IMG/VR virus record: IMGVR_UViG_3300025889_000871 | Coordinates: 1-25,282 of that record | Length of the DNA: 25,282 nt | Reading direction: 5' to 3' (one strand) | Source: a virus | In this document: piece after piece, positions 5,509 to 12,699 of the stretch | Layout: each line of letters opens with the position of its first letter | Numbering within the stretch: position 1 is the stretch's first letter | Notes under the pieces: generated by a model | The model's database searches: none | Told to the model about the DNA's origin: nothing | What the model saw: the letters and a program-made list of their open reading frames with translations, nothing else | Position numbers and translations under genes: made by a program

Positions 5509-7782
5509 ATGGACGAACCGCAAAGCACAGGTTTGCAGAAGCTGCTGCACAATGTTGCAGCCTATGACAACGACTTTAAGAAGTGGGAAGCCCGCGCTCA
5601 GAAGATCATCAAGCGTTATCGGGATGACAACCGCAGTCAAAACACTAACGAGACTGCTAAGTTTAACATTCTATGGTCGAACGTTCAGACGCTGATTCCT
5701 GCGGTCTATGCGCGTCTGCCAAAGGCTGATGTATCGCGTCGCTTTGGTGACAATGACCAAGTGGGGCGAGTGGCTTCCCTGTTGATAGAGCGGGCGCTGG
5801 ACTTTGAAATTGAGCATTACCCCGACTTTCGCAGCACGATGAAACACGCAGTCGAGGATCGTTTCCTCGGAGGGCGCGGTACATCTTGGGTGCGGTATGA
5901 GCCACACGTTCAAGCTGTCGGTATGCCCGAGGATGGGCTGGAGATTACCGAGGACATTGACGAGCCGGAGGCGAACAATCAATCTTTGGCTGGCGAAGAA
6001 CCGCTAGAGGAAATCGAGTACGAATGCGCTCCCGTCGATTATGTTCATTGGAAGGACTTCGGGCACTCTGTTGCGAGGACATGGGAAGAAGTTACCGCGG
6101 TGTGGCGATGGGTTTACATGACTCGCGAGGCATTGGTAGAGCGGTTCGGTGAGGAAGTCGGCAACAAGATTCCTTTCGATGCAGGCCCGGACACTCTCAA
6201 GCAATACGGGCAATCCACCAAGGAACACACCCGCGCAAAGATTTGTGAATACTGGGACAAGGAAACCGGTAAGGTTTATTGGTTCAGCAAGTCGATGCCT
6301 AACATCATTGACGAGCGCGATGACCCGCTAGAGTTGGAAGGATTCTTCCCTTGCCCGCGTCCGCTGTACGCCACCGTCACAAGCGATACCCTAGTCCCTG
6401 TTCCTGACTTCGTGCTGTATCAGGATCAGGCGAACGAGCTGGATATTCTGTCCGACCGCATCGATGGGCTGGTTAAAGCTTTGCGTGTGCGCGGTGTATA
6501 CGACGCTTCACAGCCTGCATTGCAGCGACTGATGACCGAGGGCGAGAACAATGCTCTGTTGCCGGTCGATACTTGGATGGCGTTTGGCGAGAAAGGTGGC
6601 TTAAAAGGCGCGATTGACTTCCTGCCTATCGACATGATCGCCGCTACGCTGATTCAATGCTATCAAGCGCGAACGGAAATCAAGAATCAAATCTATGAAA
6701 TCACAGGTCTGTCGGACATTATCCGAGGATCGTCGTTTGCGTCCGAGACGGCTACCGCGCAGCAGATCAAGGGGCAATATGCCTCGATTCGGTTGCGTGC
6801 CATGCAAGAGGATGTGGCGCTGTTTGCGACGGGCTTGCTTCGTCTTAAGGCGCAGGTTATCTGCACCAAGTTCACACCCGAAACGATTCTCATGTACGCC
6901 GCTGCCAATCAAATGCAACCTGATGACCAGCAATTGATTCCTCAGGCACTTGCGCTGTTGAAAGACAAGCCCCTGCGTAACTTCCGCATCGATGTGGCAG
7001 CGGATTCGCTGGTGCAGTTGGACGAGCAAAAAATGAAACAAGAACGCGGCGAATTCTTGCAAGCGTTTGGTTCATTCTTGCGCGAAGCCTTGCCGTTAGG
7101 TCAACAAGCGCCGGAAATGATCCCGATGATAGGCGAGCTGTTGAAATTTGGCGTTACCGCGTTTAAAGGTGCAAGGCAGATTGAGGGTGCGATTGACCAA
7201 AGCATTAACAGACTGGTCAATAAGCCTGCTGCACAGCCGCAACCCGACCCCGAAATGCTCAAAATGCAAGCCGATCAGCAGATGGCACAAGCGAAGATGC
7301 AAGCCGACGCACAGCTTGAACAAGCCAAGATGCAAGCCACCATGCAGATTGAGCAGGCTAAATTGCAGCTTGAGCAAGCAAAAACGCAGCGCGAGGTCGA
7401 AATTGAGCAAATGCGGGCGCAAATGGATGCTCAGAAAATGGAGTTTGAGCGCCAAAAGGTCGAAATGGAGGAGCAATACAACCGCTGGAAAACGGAACTG
7501 GATGCAGCAACAAAAGTAACCGTGGCGCGAATTGGAGCGAATCCCGGCGTGGATATCCCGCTGGTCGAGGCTGCAACTGCCTCTGCTGAGCGCATGACCG
7601 CTGAGCTAGGTAACGGCGTGCAAATGGCGCTGCAAAACGTCGAGCGGTTACAGCAGGACATGGCGATGCTGCACGATCAGACTGCGGGCAAGATCGACAA
7701 CCTGATGAATGTCATGGCTGCACCGAAACGCATCATCCGTGGGCCTGATGGTAAAGCTGTCGGGGTTGAAATCGTTACATGA
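5509..7782 (+). CDS. Portal protein (P22-like) with C-terminal coiled coil
   Basis: This 757-aa protein fits a large portal of podoviruses: an N-terminal helix-rich region (KIIKRYRDDNRSQ), NILWSNVQTLIPAVYARLPK, EDRFLGGRGTSWVRYEP, a WKDFGHSVARTWEEV stretch, then SDRIDGLVKALRVRGVYDAS and the crown-side GLSDIIRGSSFASETATAQQ. This last motif, G-x-S-D-I-x-R-G-x-(T/S)-x-x-x-E-T-A-T-A-Q-Q, is diagnostic for the family. The dodecameric portal is the DNA channel and docks the terminase. After about residue 577, repeated QAKMQAD and EQAKxQ units form a long coiled coil of about 85 residues, like the P22 barrel extension. The gene abuts the preceding stop and its TGA overlaps the next ATG. Confidence 0.93.
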   Translation: MDEPQSTGLQKLLHNVAAYDNDFKKWEARAQKIIKRYRDDNRSQNTNETAKFNILWSNVQTLIPAVYARLPKADVSRRFGDNDQVGRVASLLIERALDFEIEHYPDFRSTMKHAVEDRFLGGRGTSWVRYEPHVQAVGMPEDGLEITEDIDEPEANNQSLAGEEPLEEIEYECAPVDYVHWKDFGHSVARTWEEVTAVWRWVYMTREALVERFGEEVGNKIPFDAGPDTLKQYGQSTKEHTRAKICEYWDKETGKVYWFSKSMPNIIDERDDPLELEGFFPCPRPLYATVTSDTLVPVPDFVLYQDQANELDILSDRIDGLVKALRVRGVYDASQPALQRLMTEGENNALLPVDTWMAFGEKGGLKGAIDFLPIDMIAATLIQCYQARTEIKNQIYEITGLSDIIRGSSFASETATAQQIKGQYASIRLRAMQEDVALFATGLLRLKAQVICTKFTPETILMYAAANQMQPDDQQLIPQALALLKDKPLRNFRIDVAADSLVQLDEQKMKQERGEFLQAFGSFLREALPLGQQAPEMIPMIGELLKFGVTAFKGARQIEGAIDQSINRLVNKPAAQPQPDPEMLKMQADQQMAQAKMQADAQLEQAKMQATMQIEQAKLQLEQAKTQREVEIEQMRAQMDAQKMEFERQKVEMEEQYNRWKTELDAATKVTVARIGANPGVDIPLVEAATASAERMTAELGNGVQMALQNVERLQQDMAMLHDQTAGKIDNLMNVMAAPKRIIRGPDGKAVGVEIVT

Positions 7783-8126
7783 ACGGGGGATGGGACACCG
7801 GCACATGGGATGAAGCAACGTGGGACTACGTTCCCACGCTGATTGACCTTGATACCCATGACGGCGACAAGCTGAAAGATCGCTTTGCAAGGGAAAAAGC
7901 GGTACGGGAGGAGCGTCGCAAGGAAGTTCTCGCCCTATATGAAAGAATTGTTGAGGGCAAAGAGGATATTCCCGAAGTCGTTGAGCCGCTGAATTACATT
8001 ACCAAGCAAGAGATTTTGACAAGCAACCTTGATTTTGATAAGTTGATTGCCGATCTTAAGAATGCTGAACAAATTTGGCAGCGGCACGTTGAAATCGATG
8101 ACGAGGAAATTCTGTTACTTCTATGA
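7779..8126 (+). CDS. Hypothetical protein (115 aa)
   Basis: I do not recognise this family. The N-terminus has a Trp-rich repeat (GGWDTGTWDEATWDY), the middle is a charged helix (DRFAREKAVREERRKEVLAL), and the C-terminus is strongly acidic and ends in EEILLLL. It starts in an ATGA overlap with the portal stop and overlaps the next ATG (8123-8126), so it is part of the head-gene transcript. Position between portal and scaffold suggests a morphogenesis role, but no motif shows one. Confidence 0.7.
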   Translation: MNGGWDTGTWDEATWDYVPTLIDLDTHDGDKLKDRFAREKAVREERRKEVLALYERIVEGKEDIPEVVEPLNYITKQEILTSNLDFDKLIADLKNAEQIWQRHVEIDDEEILLLL

Positions 8127-8464
8127 GAAAACGCTGGATTTATGTTGACGGTGAAGCAATAGAAGTTGGTGAGTACCAACCGACTCCCTTGCACCATGTA
8201 ATGCCCGACATTCAGCCTTATCAGTCCATGATTGACGGATCGATGATTACCAGCCGCAGTCGCCACAGGGAACACCTGCAAGCGCATGGCTGCATTGAAG
8301 TTGGCAACGAAAAGATGGAAACGAAAGTTGCTCCGGTCAAGGATAACCGCAGAGAAGTATTGCGGGCGCAACTAGCAAACATGACTCACGCAGATGCAAA
8401 CAAGATGTTGAACAAACTGCGCGATGACGCACGATTTACCCGTAACCCCCACAGGGAGAGATAA
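8123..8464 (+). CDS. Conserved phage head-region protein (113 aa)
   Basis: This 113-aa basic protein begins MRKRWIYVDGEAIEVGEY and has the segment DGSMITSRSRHREHLQAHGC, followed by IEVGNE and a C-terminal helix. The arrangement 'I-x-S-R-(S/T)-(K/R)-H-R-E-(H/Y)-(L/M)-x-x-x-G-C/V' is shared by small proteins found between portal and scaffold genes of many short-tailed phages. No function is established that I can name. It overlaps the upstream gene by 4 bp and its TAA is directly followed by the ATG of the scaffold gene, which suggests translational coupling. Confidence 0.75.
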   Translation: MRKRWIYVDGEAIEVGEYQPTPLHHVMPDIQPYQSMIDGSMITSRSRHREHLQAHGCIEVGNEKMETKVAPVKDNRREVLRAQLANMTHADANKMLNKLRDDARFTRNPHRER

Positions 8465-9448
8465 ATGAGCGATCTAAACGCAATAGCACCGGTTGAAGAT
8501 ACCCGCAGAGAAAAACTGCTGGAACAGTTTGAGCAAGTCGAAAGCGCCCCCGAAACTGTCCGCGAGGATGTGCCCCGCGACGAGCAAGGCAAGTTTGCAG
8601 CGAAAGAACCCGAACAGACGATGGTGCAGCAGGCGCAAGAGCCTGTTGAAGAACCGGTGTGGAAACGCCCACCGGCTTCGTGGAAGAAGGATTACCACGA
8701 CGTTTGGCAAACCGCTGATGACAGGATGAAGGAATACGCCTGGCAGCGCGAAGAACAGATGAAAGCAGGGGTACAGCCCCTGATGGAAAAAGCCCGCATT
8801 GCAGACCAGTTTAACGAGGTCTTGAATCCCTACATGGAGACAATCCGTGGGTTGGGGATGGATGCACCGAAGGCTGTCAAAGCCTTGATGGAAGCAGATC
8901 ACGCATTACGGTATAGCGATCCGCAGCAAAAGCAACAACTTTTTATGCGACTCGCGCAGCAGTACGGTGTAAATTTGGGTGACATGAGCCAACTGCCACA
9001 ACAGATGGTTGATCCCAATATCTCAGCGCTTCAGCAGGAACTGAATCGAGTTCGGGGCGAGGTGTTGAGTTGGAAAGAGCAACAAGAGCAAGTGCAGAAC
9101 CAGTCTTTGCTAAGCGAGATTGACAGTTTCGCTATGCGGGCTGAGCATTTTGAAGAAGCGCGCCCGACAATGATTAGTTTGCTGCAAAGCGGTGTAGCAA
9201 CGACATTAGAGGATGCGTATGAAAAAGCATTACGCCTAGACGATAACCTTTATCAGCAAGTTCAACAGAGCCGACAAGCCCAAGTTGAAACTCAGCAAAA
9301 GGTCGTAGCAAATCAAGCTGCGAAGAAAGCTAGAGCGGCAGCGGTTAGTGTCAGAAGTGCCGCACCCGGCGCGACAACGGCTACCAAAGCGCAAGATCGC
9401 CGATCCCTGCTTGCCGAACAATTCGACAGCATGGCAGATCGACTCTAA
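8465..9448 (+). CDS. Scaffold-like head assembly protein
   Basis: This 327-aa, highly charged, Gln/Glu-rich protein has a disordered N-terminus containing DEQGKFAAKEP, then KRPPASWKKDYHDVWQTADD, long helices rich in Glu and Gln, and a basic C-terminus (AAKKARAAAVSVRSAAPG). The 'PxSWxKDxxxxW' element and the position directly before the capsid gene are typical of a scaffolding protein that templates procapsid assembly and binds the coat through a basic C-terminal helix. Sequence similarity to P22 scaffold is not visible, so the assignment rests on composition, that motif and context. The ATG at 8465 follows the previous stop immediately with an AGGGAGAG ribosome site. Confidence 0.85.
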   Translation: MSDLNAIAPVEDTRREKLLEQFEQVESAPETVREDVPRDEQGKFAAKEPEQTMVQQAQEPVEEPVWKRPPASWKKDYHDVWQTADDRMKEYAWQREEQMKAGVQPLMEKARIADQFNEVLNPYMETIRGLGMDAPKAVKALMEADHALRYSDPQQKQQLFMRLAQQYGVNLGDMSQLPQQMVDPNISALQQELNRVRGEVLSWKEQQEQVQNQSLLSEIDSFAMRAEHFEEARPTMISLLQSGVATTLEDAYEKALRLDDNLYQQVQQSRQAQVETQQKVVANQAAKKARAAAVSVRSAAPGATTATKAQDRRSLLAEQFDSMADRL

Positions 9449-9468
9449 AAACCTGATAGGAGAAAACC

Positions 9469-9549
9469 ATGGCATTCGCCAATAGTTCTATCAGCGACAT
9501 TATCGCTACTAACATCCAAAGCCGTAGCGGTGAGCTTGCTGATAACGTT
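9469..9549 (+). CDS. Major capsid protein, exon 1 (codons 1-27)
   Basis: ATG at 9469 has GGAG (9459-9462) 6 bases upstream. The exon reads MAFANSSISDIIATNIQSRS and then GELADNV, the normal N-terminus of a phage coat protein family ('MAFxNxIxDIIAxxIQxRxGxLADNV'). Without splicing, translation ends at TAA 9550-9552 after 27 codons. The exon end is set by P1 pairing: ATAACGTT (9542-9549) pairs with GACGTTAT (9559-9566), and the last base U9549 forms the required U-G wobble with G9559. Joined to 10253-10419 and 10678-11431, it gives 1002 nt, a continuous 333-aa protein. Confidence 0.9.
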
Positions 9550-10252
9550 TAACATATAGACGTTATAAAACTCCGTGAATTCGGTGAAAAGCTGAGATGC
9601 CAACACCGAGCCAAACCGCAAAGGATAACCAAGGGTTGCGGAAGGTGTAACGACTAGGATGCGACGGAAGTCAAGTCCCACGAGCGCGGAGCGTAAGTAT
9701 TAACCAAAGAGGGGAATCCCAAATGGTAACGATCTACGGATTAGAAGATGCAAGTACCGGCGCGGCTTATGTAGGCTGCACATCAGGCAAGATAGGTAAG
9801 CGGATGCGCGAGCATCGCAGCCTGTTGAAATCCGGGAAACACACTTCTAGACGGTTGCAAGAAGCGTGGAACGATCACGCTGGTTTGTTTCAAATGAAAG
9901 TCTTAGAAACAATGCCAGCAGATGTATCCGTGATTGAGAAGCGCGAGCGTGAGTTGTCTTGGATGAAGCATTACAGGGTGCAAGATTTGTTGCTAAACGA
10001 AAATGAACTATCGTTTAGACCCCCTGCGGATGCTCCAAAAAAGGCAGCGGCGGCACGAGTAGCCAATGGTTACCGTCCTAGCGCGGAAAGCAACTTAAAG
10101 CGTAGATTGGCGCAGCTTGGAAAGCCGAAAGGTCACGGTGCAAAAATTAGCGCCACCAAGCAAGCGAAAAACTTACGATGAGATAGTCTGCTCTGCATGG
10201 AAGAAAACATGCAGGAGCTTCGGATAAAGAGCCGAGGACATGAACAAAAAGG
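9550..10252 (+). mobile_element. Group I intron 1 (T4-like, IA2-type) with GIY-YIG gene
   Basis: The 703-nt intron interrupts the capsid gene between codons 27 and 28. Core elements: P1 (9542-9549 with 9559-9566), a conserved GAATTCGGTGAAA block (about 9579-9591), ACCGAGCCAA (9605-9614), the P7 5' strand GACTA (9652-9656), the P7 3' strand TAGTC (10184-10188) inside AGATAGTCTGCTCTGCAT, a P9 hairpin CTGCAT/ATGCAG (10193-10198, 10209-10214), and a further hairpin CTTCGG/CCGAGG (10218-10223, 10232-10237). The GATAGTCTGCTCTGCAT block matches my memory of the T4 td intron. The 3' end is placed at G10252, so exon 2 resumes as TNNNALLRRL. I saw no clear P10 helix for this intron. The endonuclease gene lies between the P7 strands, so probably in a P8-side loop. 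Confidence 0.88.
9723..10181 (+). CDS. GIY-YIG homing endonuclease in capsid intron 1
   Basis: This 152-aa protein has the GIY-YIG nuclease layout: IYGLEDASTGAAYVGCTS with the two signature strands (IYG at 4-6, YVG at 16-18), KRMREH at 26-31 holding the catalytic Arg27 and His31, and ERELSWMKHY near 75-84 holding the metal-binding Glu77. The basic C-terminal tail (RPSAESNLKRRLAQLGKPKG) looks like NUMOD3-type DNA-binding segments. It would cut intron-less capsid alleles and drive intron spread. The ATG at 9723 follows GAGGGGA. Its TGA (10179-10181) abuts the conserved AGATAGTC block of the intron core, so gene and ribozyme are tightly packed. Shorter than I-TevI (245 aa), with a correspondingly small DNA-binding part. 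Confidence 0.92.
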   Translation: MVTIYGLEDASTGAAYVGCTSGKIGKRMREHRSLLKSGKHTSRRLQEAWNDHAGLFQMKVLETMPADVSVIEKRERELSWMKHYRVQDLLLNENELSFRPPADAPKKAAAARVANGYRPSAESNLKRRLAQLGKPKGHGAKISATKQAKNLR

Positions 10253-10419
10253 ACAAACAACAACGCCCTGCTGCGCCGACTGAAGGAACGCGGAAACGTC
10301 AAGACCTTCTCAGGCGGTAACGTAATCTTGCAAGAGATTATGTATAACGACAGCGCCACCAACAACACCAATAGCTATAGCGGCTATGAAGTGCTCAATG
10401 TGAGCCAAAACAGTCCCAT
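10253..10419 (+). CDS. Major capsid protein, exon 2
   Basis: The exon has no start codon of its own and is invisible to standard gene finders. Read in the frame set by exon 1 it gives TNNNALLRRLKERGNVKTFS, then GGNVILQEIMYND, SATNNTNSYSGYEVLNVSQ and NSPI. This matches the early region of the coat family ('VTxNNALLxRLKxxGxVxxxSGGxxILQE...SGYxxLxVs'). The 3' boundary, after AT of the Ile codon at 10419, is supported by P1 (CCAU 10416-10419 with GUGG 10430-10433) and by restoration of the family spacing PI-SAAQF. Reading through would hit TGA at 10454 within intron 2. Confidence 0.88.
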
Positions 10420-10677
10420 TAATGCATTGGTGGCCTTGCAGAGAAATCTGCATTGAAAAACTTTGTGAATTCGGTGAAACCCTGACCATTAAGTTGAAGG
10501 CAATACCGAGCCAAGCCCGCAAGGGAAGGTGTAACGACTAGAGGGTGACTCCTCGTAGAGCCAAGTGGCTCGAAGTGCAAAGAACCCGCAAGGGTTGTGA
10601 GATAGTCTGCTCTGCATAGAAATATGCAGCAGTCCGAAAGGGCGGCAAGGAATTAACGAATCCTTGTGAACACATGG
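10420..10677 (+). mobile_element. Group I intron 2 (T4-like, IA2-type), no endonuclease
   Basis: A 258-nt minimal intron. P1 pairs CCAU (10416-10419) with GUGG (10430-10433), with U10419-G10430 at the splice site. P10 pairs intron TGCATTG (10423-10429) with exon-3 TAGTGCA (10678-10684), contiguous with P1 and fixing the 3' splice site after G10677. The GTGAATTCGGTGAAA block, ACCGAGCCAAG, GGTGTAACGACTA with P7 5' GACTA (10536-10540), AGATAGTCTGCTCTGCAT with P7 3' TAGTC (10603-10607), and a P9 hairpin CTGCATA-GAAA-TATGCAG (10612-10629) with a GNRA tetraloop are all present. GTCC-GAAA-GGGC (10632-10643) and CAAGGA/TCCTTG (10646-10651, 10661-10666) form further hairpins. It shares its core blocks with intron 1. 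Confidence 0.9.
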
Positions 10678-11431
10678 TAGTGCAGCACAGTTCTCGATCA
10701 CCCAGTACGCTTCGGCAGTTTCGATCAGCGGCCTGGAAATGATTCAGAACAGCGGCAAAGAGGCGATCATTGACCTGCTGGACGGTCGTATGAACGTTGC
10801 TGAAGCGCAACTGGCTAACCGCATCAGCGGTGACCTGTATCTTGACGGTACTGGGAACGCTGGTAAGAACCTGACCGGCTTGGGCGCTGCTGTGCCTGAT
10901 GCTCCAAGTTCGGGCACTTACGGCGGCATTGATCGTGCTACTTGGTCGTTTTGGCGCTCGGTGTCTTATTCCGGCGTGACCAACGGCGGCGCTGCGGTCA
11001 CCTACAGCAACATCCAGCAATACATGGATGCAGTCGCTGTTCAGTTGATTCGTGGAACGGACAAGCCTGATCTGATCGTGGCTGACAACAACTACTATCG
11101 TCTTTACCTGCAATCGCTGCAAGCGATCCAGCGGATTACCGATAGCGGTTCGTCGATGGCCGGTGCTGGCTTTGCCTCGCTGAAATACTTCGGCGCTGGT
11201 ATGGCTTCGGATGTGGTGCTGGACGGTGGTATCGGTTCTTCCGCTACCGCTAACCATATGTTCTTCTTGAACACTAAGTACCTGATGTTCCGTCCGCACG
11301 CTGATCGTAACTTTGTTCCGATTGGTGGCGAGCGCCAAGCAGTCAACCAAGATGCAATCGTTAAGCTGATTGGTTGGGCCGGTAACTTGACTAGCAGCGG
11401 CCCGCAGTTCTGCGGCGTGCTGATTGCTTAA
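10678..11431 (+). CDS. Major capsid protein, exon 3 (main part)
   Basis: Exon 3 starts at T10678, completing the Ile codon, and reads SAAQFSITQYASAVSISGLE, then MIQNSGKEAIIDLLDGRM and ends at TAA 11429-11431. Segments such as TGLGAAVPDAPSSGTYGGID, RATWSFWRS, FLNTKYLMFRPHADRNFVP and GWAGNLTSSGPQFCG are typical of a phage coat protein family with an HK97-like fold that builds the icosahedral head. An unspliced reading would start at the internal ATG 10739 and give only 230 aa, missing the N-terminal 103 residues. With exons 1 and 2 the protein is 333 aa, close to the family's usual 320-340. The next gene starts 12 bp downstream with GGAGA in between. Confidence 0.94.
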
Positions 11432-11443
11432 GGAGAAAACAAC

Positions 11444-11923
11444 ATGCCTACTTTCAGCGTAAGTAATACCGCAGGCGTTACCCTGACCAACGTGGATCAG
11501 ACTTCGCAATTCACGACTGGTACGGTGGTTAATCTGTCTGACGGCGGTCAAGCCGTGTACGTTCAAGCTCTGTCTGAAATCTCTGCCTATGCTGCTGTCG
11601 CAATTTATGACACGCAAAAGGCTCAGATGATGACCACGACTCTTGCAGCCACTTGCAAGCGCGTGGGCTTCGCTCAGACTTCCATCGCTTCGGGCTACTA
11701 CGGTTGGGTGCAAATGGGCGGCAAGGTGCAAGTGAACCTGGCTGCTAATTGCGCCCCGAACGTCCCGCTCTACACCACCGCAACCGCTGGCGTGCTGGAT
11801 GACGCTGTTGTTTCGGGTGGCGCGGTGTTTGGCCTTGTGGCTACCACTTCGATTTCCAACGCGACTGCGGTTACCTGCATTGCCGGTTACCCGCATATCG
11901 CTTCGGGTGTTGCAGGTACTTAA
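11444..11923 (+). CDS. Virion structural protein-like (159 aa)
   Basis: This 159-aa protein is rich in Thr, Ala, Val and Gly, with alternating beta-strand segments (TGTVVNLSDGGQAVYVQALS; YYGWVQMGGKVQVNLAANCA; GAVFGLVATTSISNATAVTC). Proteins of this type directly downstream of coat genes are often capsid decoration or minor head proteins. The GWVQ-x-x-G-x-V-x-V element followed by 'L-x-T-x-x-x-G-x-(L/V)-D-D' resembles small beta-barrel domains of such proteins. The gene has a strong AGGAGA ribosome site and codon choices like the capsid gene, consistent with high expression. Its TAA overlaps the next ATG at 11923. The specific role is inference. Confidence 0.75.
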   Translation: MPTFSVSNTAGVTLTNVDQTSQFTTGTVVNLSDGGQAVYVQALSEISAYAAVAIYDTQKAQMMTTTLAATCKRVGFAQTSIASGYYGWVQMGGKVQVNLAANCAPNVPLYTTATAGVLDDAVVSGGAVFGLVATTSISNATAVTCIAGYPHIASGVAGT

Positions 11924-12699
11924 TGAATAAACTGGAAATCTCTGTGCGGGCTGCTGGTACGCCCGACGAAAATTCGGCTTACATCCGCTCTGCGCTTGCG
12001 CGGGGACTTCCGGAGCTACAACCCGCTCCCGCTCGGCACGATGGAACACTTGTGCTGGTCGGGAGCGGCCCATCGATGCCTGAGTTCGTTGATGAGATAC
12101 GACAGCAACGCGAACAGGGCAGGACGATCTGCGCTATTAAAGGCGCACACGATTTCCTATGCGACAACGGCATAAAACCTGATTTGTGGGTTGATCTTGA
12201 CCCACGAGACAGGACTAACTGCATTCAGAAAAAGAACGATCACACGGTTTACATGGTGGCATCCCGATGCCCGCCGGTGATGTTCGACTGGCTTGCTGAC
12301 AAAAATGTGCTGCTTTGGCATTCGTGGTCGCAAGACGCTGAATGCGAGGCGATAGGCAAAAGGCTTGCAGTAGGCGGGGGAACGACTTCCGGCTTGCGGG
12401 CTATCAACATCGGTTACTTGCTAGGCTTCCGCAAGTTCATCCTGTACGGCTATGACTCTTGCATCCGCGAGGATGGGACGAAACGATTTACGGGTGAGAA
12501 AGCTGGTCGCACGATTGAGATTTATGTGGGTGAAGCGCCGCACCGCAAGAAGTTTGTGAGCAACATGGCTATGGCGCAGCAAGCAAACGAGTTCCAACTG
12601 GTGTTTAGCGTGATGCCGGACATTACAATCGAAGCGCGGGGCGACGGACTGATAGCCGAAATCCTGCGGGTAAGGAGCGCATGGAAGCTCGCAGCGTAA
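11923..12699 (+). CDS. MAF/DUF115-like (6-hydroxymethylpterin PPK MptE-like) protein
   Basis: This 258-aa protein resembles the DUF115/MAF_flag10 family: LVLVGSGPSMPEF at 43-55 (nucleotide-binding G-S-G-P-S turn), ICAIKGAHDFLCDNGIKPDL at 69-88, WVDLDPRD at 89-96 with acidic residues, and later LAVGGGTTSGLRAINIGYLL and FILYGYDSC. In bacteria these proteins add nonulosonic sugars to flagellin (Maf), or in archaea act in pterin synthesis (MptE). In phages their substrate is unknown; virion-protein glycosylation is one option. It starts in a TAATG overlap with the structural gene and overlaps the following glycosyltransferase by 19 bp, so the three modification genes are coupled. Confidence 0.8.
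   Translation: MNKLEISVRAAGTPDENSAYIRSALARGLPELQPAPARHDGTLVLVGSGPSMPEFVDEIRQQREQGRTICAIKGAHDFLCDNGIKPDLWVDLDPRDRTNCIQKKNDHTVYMVASRCPPVMFDWLADKNVLLWHSWSQDAECEAIGKRLAVGGGTTSGLRAINIGYLLGFRKFILYGYDSCIREDGTKRFTGEKAGRTIEIYVGEAPHRKKFVSNMAMAQQANEFQLVFSVMPDITIEARGDGLIAEILRVRSAWKLAA

Noticed and set aside
9550-9720. Capsid gene ruined by frameshift or nonsense mutation (pseudogene)
   Set aside because: Both interruptions carry ordered group I core elements, and the guide pairings match the exon ends exactly. Random decay would not restore the frame and family spacing at two places.
10739-11431. Capsid protein starting at ATG 10739 as a complete 230-aa gene
   Set aside because: The ATG is the internal Met of SGLEMIQNSG, and family sequence continues upstream through the splice junctions. 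There is no ribosome binding site before it.
10538-12073. 511-codon open frame on the minus strand opposite capsid exon 3 and the next two genes
   Set aside because: It lies antisense to clearly coding, family-matching genes and its protein is Arg/His/Ser-rich low-quality sequence with no recognisable domain. It arises from codon bias of the highly expressed sense genes and also crosses intron 2.
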